A DNA stretch of 25,781 nt from an uncultured Clostridia bacterium (GCA_934149155.1 CAKPDZ010000018.1:1-25781); one strand, 5' to 3'; positions 1-8,117 are shown, counted from the stretch's first letter. The notes: generated from the letters alone by a model not told the origin. Program-made: numbers and translations.

Positions 1-791
1 TCTATTCCATATGTCATTATATTACTATCTGGAAATAGTTTTGGAACTTTTGAAACTTGTATATCATCTACATTGATTATTCCATTATCACACATTTTGA
101 ATAGCTTTAATTTTGATTCAAAATAATCTTTCATATCAGGATGTTCTTTTTCACTAATATGATCTTCTGAAAAGTTTGTAAATAATACCATATCAAAAGT
201 GCATCCGTCTACTCTATGTAATTTTAAACTTTGTGATGATACTTCCATTACAACATATTCTACGCCAGCTTCTACCATTTGTGCAAATGTTTTTTGAAGT
301 TCTATACTTTCTGGTGTTGTTCTACTACTTTCTGAAATCATCTTACCATTTATATATGTTGCAATTGTTCCTATTAGTCCAACTTTATATCCTGCTTTTT
401 CTAATATTTCTTTTATCATAAATGTTGTTGTTGTTTTTCCTTTTGTTCCTGTTACCCCTATTAATCTAAATTTTTTTGATGGGTTTCCGTAGAAATTGCA
501 ACTACAAATTGCTAATGCTTCTCTTGTATCTTTTGCCATTATTAATGTCACATCTTCTGGTAATTCTACTCCTTTTAAATCAGCACCTTCTTCTACCATT
601 ATTACTTTTGCACCTGCTTTTATTGCATCATTTATGTATTTATGTCCATCTACACTAAAACCTTTTATTGCAATAAACATATCTCCATCTTTTATATTTT
701 TTGAATTACTGTCTAGGTTATTTATTTCAACATCTAGACTTCCTTTTGCTTTTAATCCTTCTAATCCAATTAATACTTTTTTTAACTCCAT
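1..791 (-). CDS. murE: UDP-N-acetylmuramyl-tripeptide synthetase MurE (5' part; runs off left edge)
   Basis: Cytoplasmic Mur ligase that adds the third amino acid (meso-diaminopimelate or lysine) to UDP-MurNAc-L-Ala-D-Glu during peptidoglycan synthesis. About 263 N-terminal codons are present and the C-terminal half lies outside the window. Translation of the minus strand begins MELKKVLIGLEGL, then the MurE N-terminal domain (DSNSKNIKDGDMFIAIKG, VDGHKYINDAIKAGA). The ATP-binding loop GVTGTKGKTTTT falls near residues 118-129, followed by the family motif SSRTTPES and EVSSQSLKLHRVDG. The start is supported by an AAGGAGAG ribosome binding site a few bases upstream of the ATG. The residues that select DAP or lysine are in the missing half, so the substrate cannot be called. 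It has its own promoter and leader. No mraW, murF or mraY neighbour is visible, so the usual dcw gene order is broken at least on this side. Confidence 0.95.
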   Translation of the reverse strand, partial: MELKKVLIGLEGLKAKGSLDVEINNLDSNSKNIKDGDMFIAIKGFSVDGHKYINDAIKAGAKVIMVEEGADLKGVELPEDVTLIMAKDTREALAICSCNFYGNPSKKFRLIGVTGTKGKTTTTFMIKEILEKAGYKVGLIGTIATYINGKMISESSRTTPESIELQKTFAQMVEAGVEYVVMEVSSQSLKLHRVDGCTFDMVLFTNFSEDHISEKEHPDMKDYFESKLKLFKMCDNGIINVDDIQVSKVPKLFPDSNIMTYGI

Positions 792-803
792 TATTTTTCT
801 CTC

Positions 804-861
804 CTTCAATTTATACACTTTTTAAGTGTTCAATTATTTATTAAGATTGAAGCACTTGCTT
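804..861 (-). promoter_or_regulatory. murE leader with several short inverted repeats
   Basis: The untranslated leader contains a perfect 6-bp hairpin (ACACTT/AAGTGT, 815-820 and 824-829). It also has a segment (846-852, CTTCAAT in the sense strand) that can pair either with ATTGAA (829-834) or with ATTGAAG (804-810), the latter running into the ribosome binding site. The alternative pairing is seen in the sequence; any regulatory role is inference. The region is AT-rich, so chance is a real possibility. Confidence 0.3.
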
Positions 862-875
862 GCAAACTTGCCTAC

Positions 876-904
876 ATTATATAACTAATTTTCTTTTTTG
901 TATA
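876..904 (-). promoter_or_regulatory. Sigma-A-type promoter for murE
   Basis: On the minus strand TATACA (899-904) and a perfect TATAAT (876-881) are separated by 17 bases, between the dps terminator and murE. The -35 box matches consensus at 4 of 6 positions. It would give a leader of roughly 75-80 nt before the murE start codon. Confidence 0.6.
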
Positions 905-914
905 GTAATAAAAT

Positions 915-957
915 GAAAAAAAATCACTTAATTATATTTATTAAGTGATTCTCTTTT
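915..957 (-). terminator. Rho-independent terminator after dps
   Basis: An 11-bp perfect stem (AATCACTTAAT at 922-932 with ATTAAGTGATT at 940-950) is followed, in the minus direction, by a run of eight U. It lies directly downstream of the dps stop codon and ends the rsmA-fmt-dps transcription unit before the murE promoter. Confidence 0.9.
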
Positions 958-964
958 TTATGAT

Positions 965-1402
965 TTATTTAAGTGCTGCATTTAACATCCATATCTTTTT
1001 AGAATAGTCTGCTAAATAGTCATCCATAAGTGTTGATGTTGCATAATATTCTTTATCTTCCGCTTCTTGTTTTATTTGCCCTGCCTTTTGTTTTAGTTCT
1101 TGTAAATCATGAATTACATTTTCCATTATATCAATACTTTTTATTTGTTCATTTTTAGCTTCTCTTATTTTAGAATTTTCCATAAAATCCTTCATTGTTC
1201 CTAATGGTTGATGGCCTAATGATAAAATATGTTCTGCAACCTCATCTATCTGCTCTCTTACTTCATCATAATATTCTTCTAGTTTTTCATGTGTTGTAAA
1301 AAATCCTTTTCCAGTTACATTCCAATGATAATTTTGTAATTTTACATTTAACATTTCTAAGTCACTTAGAAATTCATTTAATTTTTTTACTATTCCTTCC
1401 AT
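965..1402 (-). CDS. dps: Dps/ferritin-like DNA-protecting protein
   Basis: Ferritin-fold protein of the Dps family. Such proteins form dodecamers that oxidise Fe(II) with peroxide, store the iron and protect DNA in starved or stressed cells. The four-helix pattern is clear: an N-terminal helix with NYHWNVTGKGFFTTHEKLEEYYDE carries the ferroxidase His and the following acidic residues, then EQIDEVAEHILSLGHQPLGTMKDF, then a C-terminal helix. From the chosen start it is 145 residues, near the usual 145-160. The frame stays open to an ATG at 1426, but the ATG at 1402 is preferred because GTGAGG lies 6 bases before it and the family homology begins there. It sits 45 bases after fmt and may be read through from it. 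The ribosome binding site lies in a small hairpin. Confidence 0.9.
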   Translation of the reverse strand: MEGIVKKLNEFLSDLEMLNVKLQNYHWNVTGKGFFTTHEKLEEYYDEVREQIDEVAEHILSLGHQPLGTMKDFMENSKIREAKNEQIKSIDIMENVIHDLQELKQKAGQIKQEAEDKEYYATSTLMDDYLADYSKKIWMLNAALK

Positions 1403-1405
1403 AAC

Positions 1406-1424
1406 GTACCTCACTTTCAGGTAC
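1406..1424 (-). promoter_or_regulatory. Hairpin covering the dps ribosome binding site
   Basis: GTACCT (1419-1424 in sense order) can pair perfectly with AGGTAC (1406-1411) across a 7-base loop. The second arm overlaps the GTGAGG Shine-Dalgarno sequence used by the start at 1402. Folding would hide the ribosome binding site. The pairing is visible; regulation is inferred. Confidence 0.35.
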
Positions 1425-1447
1425 ATTATTTACAATTTTATTACTTT

Positions 1448-2386
1448 TTATTCAAATATGCTCCCAACTTCTATTTGATTCCCTCTTAAGAAATCTTGTA
1501 TGTTCATTCTCTTAGCATTTTCTCCTTGAATTTCTAATACTTTTATTACTCCATCTTTAGCTTTTATATATAATCCATCTTTACTATCTGATTTTAGTAC
1601 AGTTCCATTTTTAACATTTTCATTATCTGCTTCAACTACATCAACTTTCCAAATTTTAATTTTCTTTCCATTCAAATATGCGTATGTTCCCATTATTGGA
1701 TTTAAACCTCTAACAAGATTTTTTATTTCTTGCGCAGTTTTACTTTCCCAATCAATTTTCGACATTTCTTTGTCTAACATTGGAGCCATTGAAAAATCTT
1801 CTCCTTGTGGAATTCTTGGAGCTGTTTTATTTTCAATTTGTTCTAAAGTTTTTACTAAAAGGTCTGCTCCTATTTTGGCAAGTCTATCCCACAATTCTCC
1901 TGTTGTTTCATCAGGTGCAATTTCTGTTTTTTCTTTTAAAATCATATCACCTGTATCCATTCCAACATCCATATACATTGTTGTTACACCTGTTACTTTC
2001 TCGCCATTTATAACAGCCCATTGTATTGGTGCAGCTCCTCTATATTTAGGTAACAAAGAGCCATGGACATTTATACAACCTAACTTTGGTATTTCTAAAA
2101 TCTCTTTTGGTAGAATTTTCCCATATGCAACTACACATATAACATCAGGTTCTAGTTTCTTTATTTCTTCTATAAATTCTACATTTTTTCTAACTTTTTC
2201 TGGTTGATATATTTTCAAATTCTTTGATACAGCAAATTCTTTTACAGGAGATGCAACCATTTTCATTCCTCTACCTTTTGGTCTATCTGGATTTGTCACA
2301 ACTGCTAATATCTCATGTCCTGCATTATATACATCTTCTAATGATTTTTCTGCAAAATCAGGTGTTCCCATAAATACTATTTTCAT
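1448..2386 (-). CDS. fmt: Methionyl-tRNA formyltransferase
   Basis: Transfers a formyl group from 10-formyl-tetrahydrofolate to Met-tRNA(fMet), giving the initiator tRNA for translation. The 312-residue length is typical. It has an N-terminal formyltransferase Rossmann domain (MKIVFMGTPDFA, then NPDRPKGRG) and the signature CINVHGSLLPKYRGAAPI near residues 104-121. The catalytic residues N106, H108 and D144 (GMDTGD) are all present. A C-terminal OB-like domain begins around residue 205. The start codon has AAGG seven bases upstream and lies 2 bases after the rsmA stop, so the two genes are probably cotranscribed and translationally coupled. Deformylase (def) and priA, frequent partners of fmt, are not here. 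Confidence 0.97.
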   Translation of the reverse strand: MKIVFMGTPDFAEKSLEDVYNAGHEILAVVTNPDRPKGRGMKMVASPVKEFAVSKNLKIYQPEKVRKNVEFIEEIKKLEPDVICVVAYGKILPKEILEIPKLGCINVHGSLLPKYRGAAPIQWAVINGEKVTGVTTMYMDVGMDTGDMILKEKTEIAPDETTGELWDRLAKIGADLLVKTLEQIENKTAPRIPQGEDFSMAPMLDKEMSKIDWESKTAQEIKNLVRGLNPIMGTYAYLNGKKIKIWKVDVVEADNENVKNGTVLKSDSKDGLYIKAKDGVIKVLEIQGENAKRMNIQDFLRGNQIEVGSIFE

Positions 2387-2388
2387 TT

Positions 2389-3258
2389 TTAAACCTTGCT
2401 CCTTTCAATTATTATTTTCGCAATATTTGCAAAATCTTGAATTGATAACTTCTCTGCCCTAACATTTTCATCCAAATTCAATTCTTTTAATATTTGAATT
2501 CCCTCTTCTTTATTAATAAAAACTTTTGTATTAGTTAAAGCATTTAATAATGTTTTTCTTCTTTGCATAAATGCACTTTTAATTATCATAAACATTACTT
2601 TTGTATTTTCAATATCAACTGCTGGTTTATCACGTAAGTTTAACTTTATAACTTCCGAAGTTACTTCCGGTTCTGGAATAAATGAACTATTAGGAACTTC
2701 CATTATTTTTTCTGATTCACAATAATAATATACTGTATGTGTTATTGCACCCGTATTTTTTCCTCCAGGTGTTTCTATCAATCTATCTGCTACTTCTTTT
2801 TGAATCATAACTGTTATACTTTTTATATCAAGCTTTTCTTCAAGCAATTTCATTATTATTGGTGTAGTTATATAATATGGTAAATTAGCAACTATCTTTA
2901 CATTTTTGATTTTTCCATCTTTTTTGTTTTCAATTATAATTTCATTTAAATTAACTTTTAATATATCTTCATTTATTAATTCAAAATTATCATATAGGCT
3001 AAATCTATCTTGTAAAATCTTTATCATTTTAGTATCTAATTCTACACATAATACTTTCCCTGCTTTTTCTAGTAAATATTTAGTTAATGTTCCTAATCCA
3101 GGTCCTATTTCTATTACCATATCTTCTTTAGAAATATCACTACTATTTACTATATTTTCTACAACTTCATTATTTATTAAGAAATTTTGTCCTAAACTTT
3201 TATTTGCTCTTATATTATACTTTTTCATTATGTATCTTGTTTCTTCTAATATATTCAT
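2389..3258 (-). CDS. rsmA: 16S rRNA (adenine1518-N6/adenine1519-N6)-dimethyltransferase
   Basis: KsgA/RsmA dimethylates the two adjacent adenines in the helix 45 loop of 16S rRNA during small-subunit maturation. The 289 residues include KSLGQNFLIN near residue 20, the SAM-binding motif EIGPGLGTLT (GPGLG at 52-56), an acidic CVELD at the end of strand 2, and the catalytic NLPY at 125-128. The C-terminal FIPEPEVTSEVIKL and FMQRRKTLLNAL segments are typical of the family. An AAAGGAACG ribosome binding site precedes the ATG. It opens the rsmA-fmt-dps run. A gap of about 60 bases separates it from yraN. Confidence 0.97.
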   Translation of the reverse strand: MNILEETRYIMKKYNIRANKSLGQNFLINNEVVENIVNSSDISKEDMVIEIGPGLGTLTKYLLEKAGKVLCVELDTKMIKILQDRFSLYDNFELINEDILKVNLNEIIIENKKDGKIKNVKIVANLPYYITTPIIMKLLEEKLDIKSITVMIQKEVADRLIETPGGKNTGAITHTVYYYCESEKIMEVPNSSFIPEPEVTSEVIKLNLRDKPAVDIENTKVMFMIIKSAFMQRRKTLLNALTNTKVFINKEEGIQILKELNLDENVRAEKLSIQDFANIAKIIIERSKV

Positions 3259-3317
3259 AATTTGTCGTTCCTTTCATTGCTTATTATACTTGATTTTTCG
3301 GCTTTTTGTCAAGTTTA

Positions 3318-3683
3318 CTACATTATTCCTTTTATATGATTTACCTTACATTTTCCATTATTTATAATAATTTCTACTACATCAAATCTTATATCATATT
3401 TATATAACTTATTTTGATATAAATATATACTTGCAGAACTTTTTAAGTGCTTCTTTTTTAGTCCATCTACAGCCATTGCTGGTGTTCCATATTCAAAACC
3501 GCTTCTAGTTTTCACTTCAACAAATACTATGCAATTTTCTTTTTTAGCTATTATATCTATTTCGCCTCTTTTAGTATAAAAATTGTTCTTTAATATTTCG
3601 TAATCCTGAGACTTTAAATACCCTTGAGCAATTTTTTCTCCTATTATTCCAAATCTTCTTGTATTCAATTTAATCTTCCTCAT
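3318..3683 (-). CDS. yraN: YraN/UPF0102 family nuclease-fold protein
   Basis: Small protein of the UPF0102 family, which has a restriction-endonuclease-like (PD-(D/E)XK) fold. Members are found next to dprA and comM in many bacteria and their physiological role is not settled. The core GEIDIIAKKENCIVFVEVKTR contains the E/D...E-x-K arrangement expected of the nuclease site. Length is about 121 residues. The start chosen is the ATG at 3683 (MRKIKLNTRRFG...). The frame extends to a TTG at 3692, which is less likely. No strong ribosome binding site is visible, and the gene overlaps the end of dprA by 14 bases, suggesting translational coupling. Confidence 0.9.
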   Translation of the reverse strand: MRKIKLNTRRFGIIGEKIAQGYLKSQDYEILKNNFYTKRGEIDIIAKKENCIVFVEVKTRSGFEYGTPAMAVDGLKKKHLKSSASIYLYQNKLYKYDIRFDVVEIIINNGKCKVNHIKGIM

Positions 3684-4557
3684 TTCTGACAAATTTATGT
3701 CCTGGTTTTTCTATAATTTTTCCTTCTAACTGTAAAAGCATTATTTTATAATTTACTTCACTTATTGGTAATTTAGTTTTTCTTGATATATAATTTATGT
3801 CTCTCGGCACATTATCTATTTCTTTAAAAACACTAATTAGGTCAGGTGGAATATTTACTAACCAATTTTTTTCTTTTTCTTTTTTACTAAATATACTTTC
3901 TGGATTATTTTCATAAATATCTCCAAACATATCTTCAACACAAGTAACTAATTTAGCTCCTTGTTGTATTAGTTCATTAGTTGTTTTTCCTTTTATATTT
4001 TCTAAACTACTTGGAACACAAAACAATGGTCTTTCATTTTCTATTGTAAATCTTGCTGTTACCCTTGTTCCGCTTCTATATCCTGCTTCTATTACTAATG
4101 TACCTGCACTTAACCCTGCTACAATTCTATTTCTTTCCAAAAATTTTGCTGAATCTGCACTAATAGAATGTTCATATTCTGAAATTATTACTCCATTATT
4201 TTTAAGTATAGGTATAATCAAATTTTTATTTGTTGCTCTGCAAATATTTTTTAAGCCTGATGGCAAAACAGCAATTGCTTTTCCCGAATTTTTCAAACAC
4301 GTTTCATGCGCTATACTATCAATTCCATAAGCTAGTCCACTAATTATATTAATATTGTATTCTACTAAGTTTTTGGTAAATCTTTTGCACATTCTTTCAC
4401 CATATTGTGTATTAGTACGTGATCCTACTACAGCAATTCCTAATTCATTTAGAACATTTATATTTCCTACTGCATATAATCTTGATGGTGGATTTTCTAT
4501 ATATCTCAATCTTTCTGGATATTTTTCACTTGCATATTCAATTAAAACTGGTTCCAT
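3670..4557 (-). CDS. dprA: DNA-processing protein DprA (Smf)
   Basis: Cytoplasmic recombination mediator that binds incoming single-stranded DNA and loads RecA during natural transformation. It is also common in bacteria not known to be competent. The 295-residue product shows the Rossmann-like DprA domain: AVVGSR, IISGLAYGIDSIAH, then RNRIVAGLSAGTLVIEAGYRSGTRVTA and a CVPS segment. A C-terminal winged-helix region follows (ISEVNYKIMLLQLEGKIIEKPGHKFVR). The usual YP.EN segment after the VLPSGL turn is replaced by CRATNKN, a mild divergence. The short N-terminus leaves little room for a SAM domain. GAGGTG lies 7 bases upstream of the ATG. The start overlaps the end of comM by 20 bases and the end overlaps yraN, giving a tight comM-dprA-yraN operon. 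Confidence 0.95.
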   Translation of the reverse strand: MEPVLIEYASEKYPERLRYIENPPSRLYAVGNINVLNELGIAVVGSRTNTQYGERMCKRFTKNLVEYNINIISGLAYGIDSIAHETCLKNSGKAIAVLPSGLKNICRATNKNLIIPILKNNGVIISEYEHSISADSAKFLERNRIVAGLSAGTLVIEAGYRSGTRVTARFTIENERPLFCVPSSLENIKGKTTNELIQQGAKLVTCVEDMFGDIYENNPESIFSKKEKEKNWLVNIPPDLISVFKEIDNVPRDINYISRKTKLPISEVNYKIMLLQLEGKIIEKPGHKFVRNEED

Positions 4558-5794
4558 ATTTTTTCACCTCTTCTTGCAATGAAAATTTATCTAAACTTCT
4601 ATATTGAATAGCTTCCGCTACATGCTTAACTTCTATATTCTCTTTTCCATCTAAATCTGCAATTGTTCTTGCTACTTTTAAAATTTTTTCATATGCTCTA
4701 ACACTTAATTTAAATCTTTTAAATGCATTTTGTAGTAGTTCCTCACCTTTATTATCTAAATGGCAAAACTCAGAAATCATCTTAGTTGGAATCTCTGCAT
4801 TTGAATGAATTGAACAATTCTTATATCTTTTTAGTTGTATTTGCCTTGCTTTATTTACTCTCTCTTGTATAATAGTTGAATTTTCCACTTTTTCTTTAGA
4901 TGATATCTTTTTATACTTAGGCCTTTGAACTTCTATTTGTATATCAATTCTATCTAACAATGGACCACTAATTTTCCTTAAATATCTATGTCTTTCTTGT
5001 GGACTACAATGACATTCTTTTTCTTCATCACCATAATATCCACATGGACATGGATTCATACTTGCAACAAACATAAAATTACATGGATATCTATAATTTC
5101 CACTTAATCTATTAATGGTTATTTCTCTATTTTCTAGAGGTTCTCTTAACGACTCTAAAATATTTCTATTAAATTCTGTTAACTCATCTAAAAATAATAC
5201 ACCACAATGAGCTAAGCTTATTTCTCCTGGTTGAGGCACTCGTCCTCCTCCAATCATTGTACTTATTGGTACTGTATGATGAGGCATTCTAAAAGGTCTA
5301 TTCATCATTATGCCATCTCTTTCTAATTCTCCGGAGATACTGTGTATTTTGGTTACTTCCATCGCCTCTTCTATGGTTAATTCTGGCAGTATAGTCACTA
5401 ATCTTTTAGCCATCATAGTTTTACCTGATCCTGGGCTTCCTATCATTAGACAATTATGCCCTCCTGCTGCTGTTATTTCTAAAGCTCTTTTTACATTTTC
5501 TTGTCCTTTAACTTCAGAAAAATCAATATTATAATTTTCCTTAAAATTAACATTTTGAGATACATATTTTTTTATTTCATTTTCTTTATTTAAGTGATTT
5601 ATTAATTTCTCTATATTTGAAACTGGTATTATATCCAATTCTGAAATAATTGCTGCCTCATTTGCATTAGCTGTAGGCAATACTACTGTTTTTATACCTA
5701 ATTCTCTTGCTTCAATACATATTGGTAATACACCATTTATCCTATTAATCTTTCCATCTAAAGAAAGCTCTCCTATAAATATAGTATTCGCCAA
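4538..5794 (-). CDS. comM: ComM/YifB family Mg-chelatase-like AAA+ ATPase, C-terminal part (frameshifted gene)
   Basis: Main part of a ComM/YifB-type AAA+ protein. In transformable proteobacteria ComM is a branch-migration helicase; the Firmicutes homologue is less well studied. The AAA+ core is intact: Walker A GSPGSGKT at 119-126 of this segment, Walker B VLFLDEL, sensor region FVASMNPCPCGYYGD with four cysteines nearby, and a C-terminal Mg-chelatase domain (LSVRAYEKILKVARTIADL). The first ATG, at 5794, is internal and not the true start. The same frame reads backward as ILIAIGVIPNIDTNKLANTI and belongs to the upstream segment at 5811-6101. Joined, the protein would be about 520 residues, close to family length. 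One extra base near 5843 separates the two parts. Confidence 0.93.
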   Translation of the reverse strand: MANTIFIGELSLDGKINRINGVLPICIEARELGIKTVVLPTANANEAAIISELDIIPVSNIEKLINHLNKENEIKKYVSQNVNFKENYNIDFSEVKGQENVKRALEITAAGGHNCLMIGSPGSGKTMMAKRLVTILPELTIEEAMEVTKIHSISGELERDGIMMNRPFRMPHHTVPISTMIGGGRVPQPGEISLAHCGVLFLDELTEFNRNILESLREPLENREITINRLSGNYRYPCNFMFVASMNPCPCGYYGDEEKECHCSPQERHRYLRKISGPLLDRIDIQIEVQRPKYKKISSKEKVENSTIIQERVNKARQIQLKRYKNCSIHSNAEIPTKMISEFCHLDNKGEELLQNAFKRFKLSVRAYEKILKVARTIADLDGKENIEVKHVAEAIQYRSLDKFSLQEEVKKYGTSFN

Positions 5795-5810
5795 TTTATT
5801 AGTGTCTATA

Positions 5811-6101
5811 TTAGGTATTACTCCTATTGCAATTAATATTCCGTGTTGAAATTGCTAAATCAAAGCTACTCCCTTCTTTTTTTATATTTGCTGGTGCTAA
5901 ATTAATTAATATTTTTTTATTAGGAAATTCAATACCAGAATTTTTTATTGCTGTCTTTATTCTTTTTTTAGACTCTTTTACAGTTGTATCTGGCAATCCA
6001 ACAATATCAAATTCTGGTATTCCATTACTTATATCTGTTTGAATTTCTATTAAATTTCCATCTAATCCATTTAGTGCTATTGACTTTATTTTTGATAACA
6101 T
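5811..6101 (-). CDS. comM: ComM/YifB, N-terminal part (frameshifted gene)
   Basis: Start of the comM gene, with a near-perfect GGAGGG ribosome binding site 5 bases before the ATG. It encodes the ChlI-like N-terminal domain: MLSKIKSIALNGLDG, then the family signature GIPEFDIVGLPDTTVKESKKRI and ILINLAPANIKKEGSSFDLAI. After SFDLAIST the frame runs into unrelated residues and stops. Removing one base at about 5843 would restore STGILIAIG, the expected continuation, and join it to the downstream segment. As written the gene is broken; whether that is biological or a sequence error cannot be told here. Confidence 0.9.
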   Translation of the reverse strand: MLSKIKSIALNGLDGNLIEIQTDISNGIPEFDIVGLPDTTVKESKKRIKTAIKNSGIEFPNKKILINLAPANIKKEGSSFDLAISTRNINCNRSNT

Positions 6102-6129
6102 TTTTCCCTCCTAAATTTTAAGTTTTTTA

Positions 6130-6158
6130 TTGATTTTTATATGCTTTTAGTATAAAAT
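6130..6158 (+). promoter_or_regulatory. Sigma-A-type promoter for the penicillin-binding protein
   Basis: TTGATT (6130-6135) and TAAAAT (6153-6158) are separated by 17 bases, about 33 bases upstream of the plus-strand start codon. The interval between this gene and comM is divergent and only 90 bases long. Confidence 0.6.
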
Positions 6159-6191
6159 ATAGATAAAATTTTACAAAAGATTGGTGATAAT

Positions 6192-8072
6192 ATGAAAAAG
6201 AAAAAAGTAAAAAATAAAAGTGATATAAATGTTTCTAATAAAATTCCCAAAAAAAGAATTGGTGTTATTTTAATTATATCAGTATTTTTCATGCTCGCTT
6301 TACTTGGACGAGTAGGATATTTACAATTTGTTGATGGAAGTCGCCTTCAAACTTTAGCAACTTCTCAACAAACATTAACAGAAACAATTTCTGCTAAGCG
6401 TGGCACCATATATGATTCTAAAGGTCAAGCATTAGCTATAAGTTATGATACAGATAAAGTTTATATAACACCCTCTTTAATAAAAGAAGATAGTAATAAA
6501 GCTATTGTTGCACAAAGCCTAGCTTCAATCTTAGAATTAGATTATAATGAATTACTTACAAAAATCCAAAATTCATCTAATAAATTTCTTGTGGCTTCTG
6601 ATGTTGAACAAGATAAAGTAGATCAAATAAATAATTGGAAAAAAGAATTAAAATTTTCTACAGGAATAAGTTTTGAAGAAACTACATCTCGTACTTATCC
6701 CTATAAAACTTTAGCTTCTACGATTGTTGGCTTTGTTGGCTCAGATGGTCAAGGCTTATCTGGTATCGAATCATCTTGGAATTCATTTTTAAGCGGAACA
6801 TCTGGAAAATCAGTAAGTTTAAAAGATGCTAGTCAATCAGAAATAGCTAATTCTAACCAAACATATATTGCCGCAGAAAATGGTTATGATGTTTCTTTAA
6901 CTATAGATTCTAACATTCAAAGTATTGTTGAAAAGCATTTGGCTCAAGCTGTTGAAGACTATAAATGTGATAGTGGAATAACAATTGCTATGGATCCTTC
7001 TACTGGCAAAATATTAGCAATGGCAGATTATCCAAGTTATGATTGTAATGACCAATATACTCCAAATTCACATCTTTCAAAAAACTGGGATAGTTTATCT
7101 ACAGAAGATAAGAGTAAATCTCTTTATAGAATGTGGACTCCTAAAGCTGTGACAGATACATATGAACCTGGTTCTGTTTTCAAAATAGTTACTTCTTCTA
7201 TAGCTCTAGAAGAAAATATAGTTGATACTGATACTATTAATTTTAATTGTAATGGTGCTTATTATGTGCCTGGTGAATCAAGACCTATAAAATGCCATAA
7301 ATATCCTAACTCTCATGGTGCTCAAAGTTTAAGATTAGCTCTTGAGAACTCATGTAATCCTGCTTTTGTAGAATTAGGATTAAAAATTGGAAAGAATCGT
7401 TCTTATAAATATTATGAAGCTCTTGGATTTTTTGGAAAAACTGGAATTTCACTTTCTGGTGAACCCAAAAGTATATTTTATGATATAAATAAGATTAATG
7501 ATCATGAATTAGGTACTATGTCCTTTGGACAACGTTTTACAATTACACCTCTTCAAATGATTACTGCGGCTTCTGCTATTGCAAATGATGGTGTTTTACT
7601 TCAACCTCAAATAGTAGATCATATAACAAATACAGACACTGGTGAAATTACAAACTTTAATACCAAAGAAGTTCGTCAAGTATTTTCTAAAGAAACTTCT
7701 GATAAAGTAACTTCAATGATGGAATCAGTTGTTGAAGATGGTACTGGAAAAAAAGTTAAATATGATGATAGTGTAAAAGAAAGTATGTCAGGATATTCTA
7801 TTGGTGGAAAAACAGGTACATCTGAACCTATAAATGGTTCTTCTGATGGTTATGTTGCTTCTTTTCTAGCAATATCACCTGTTGAAAATACAAAAATTGT
7901 TTTATTAGTTATTTTGAAAAACCCAGGAGAAGGTGTAAATCATAATGGTGGTCAAATTGCAGCACCTACAGCTGGAAAAATGCTTTCTGAAATTTTACCT
8001 TATATGGGGATTGAAACTGGAAACAAAGATTCAAATTCGAATTCAAATATATCTGAAAAAGATTTATATTAA
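6192..8072 (+). CDS. Class B penicillin-binding protein (FtsI/SpoVD-type transpeptidase)
   Basis: Membrane-anchored D,D-transpeptidase that cross-links peptidoglycan at the septum or, if a SpoVD type, in the spore cortex. A basic N-terminal tail (residues 1-22) precedes one membrane helix (about 23-45). The PBP dimerisation domain (AKRGTIYDSKGQALA near 68-82) and the transpeptidase domain follow. The catalytic motifs are complete: SVFK with Ser328, SCN at 387-389 and KTG at 540-542. At 626 residues it ends soon after the transpeptidase (KMLSEILPYMGIE plus a Ser/Asn-rich tail), so the PASTA domain of Bacillus SpoVD is absent. A GGTGAT ribosome binding site precedes the ATG. It is the only plus-strand gene, with its own promoter and terminator. 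FtsI versus SpoVD cannot be decided from motifs alone. Confidence 0.93.
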   Translation: MKKKKVKNKSDINVSNKIPKKRIGVILIISVFFMLALLGRVGYLQFVDGSRLQTLATSQQTLTETISAKRGTIYDSKGQALAISYDTDKVYITPSLIKEDSNKAIVAQSLASILELDYNELLTKIQNSSNKFLVASDVEQDKVDQINNWKKELKFSTGISFEETTSRTYPYKTLASTIVGFVGSDGQGLSGIESSWNSFLSGTSGKSVSLKDASQSEIANSNQTYIAAENGYDVSLTIDSNIQSIVEKHLAQAVEDYKCDSGITIAMDPSTGKILAMADYPSYDCNDQYTPNSHLSKNWDSLSTEDKSKSLYRMWTPKAVTDTYEPGSVFKIVTSSIALEENIVDTDTINFNCNGAYYVPGESRPIKCHKYPNSHGAQSLRLALENSCNPAFVELGLKIGKNRSYKYYEALGFFGKTGISLSGEPKSIFYDINKINDHELGTMSFGQRFTITPLQMITAASAIANDGVLLQPQIVDHITNTDTGEITNFNTKEVRQVFSKETSDKVTSMMESVVEDGTGKKVKYDDSVKESMSGYSIGGKTGTSEPINGSSDGYVASFLAISPVENTKIVLLVILKNPGEGVNHNGGQIAAPTAGKMLSEILPYMGIETGNKDSNSNSNISEKDLY

Positions 8073-8081
8073 TAACATTAT

Positions 8082-8117
8082 AGATGCACTTCTAATAGAT
8101 AGTGCATCTATTTTTTT
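8082..8117 (+). terminator. Rho-independent terminator after the penicillin-binding protein
   Basis: AGATGCACT (8082-8090) pairs perfectly with AGTGCATCT (8101-8109) and is followed by a run of seven T. It ends the plus-strand gene and touches the stop of the convergent TSCPD gene. The minus-strand side lacks a good U run. Confidence 0.88.

Noticed and set aside
1755..1765. TTCGACA (reverse of the Spo0A box) within fmt
   Set aside because: It lies inside conserved coding sequence far from any promoter, and a single 7-base match is expected by chance.
1770..2207. Plus-strand open frame of 145 codons opposite fmt
   Set aside because: Antisense shadow with no start signals; fmt catalytic residues are intact on the minus strand.
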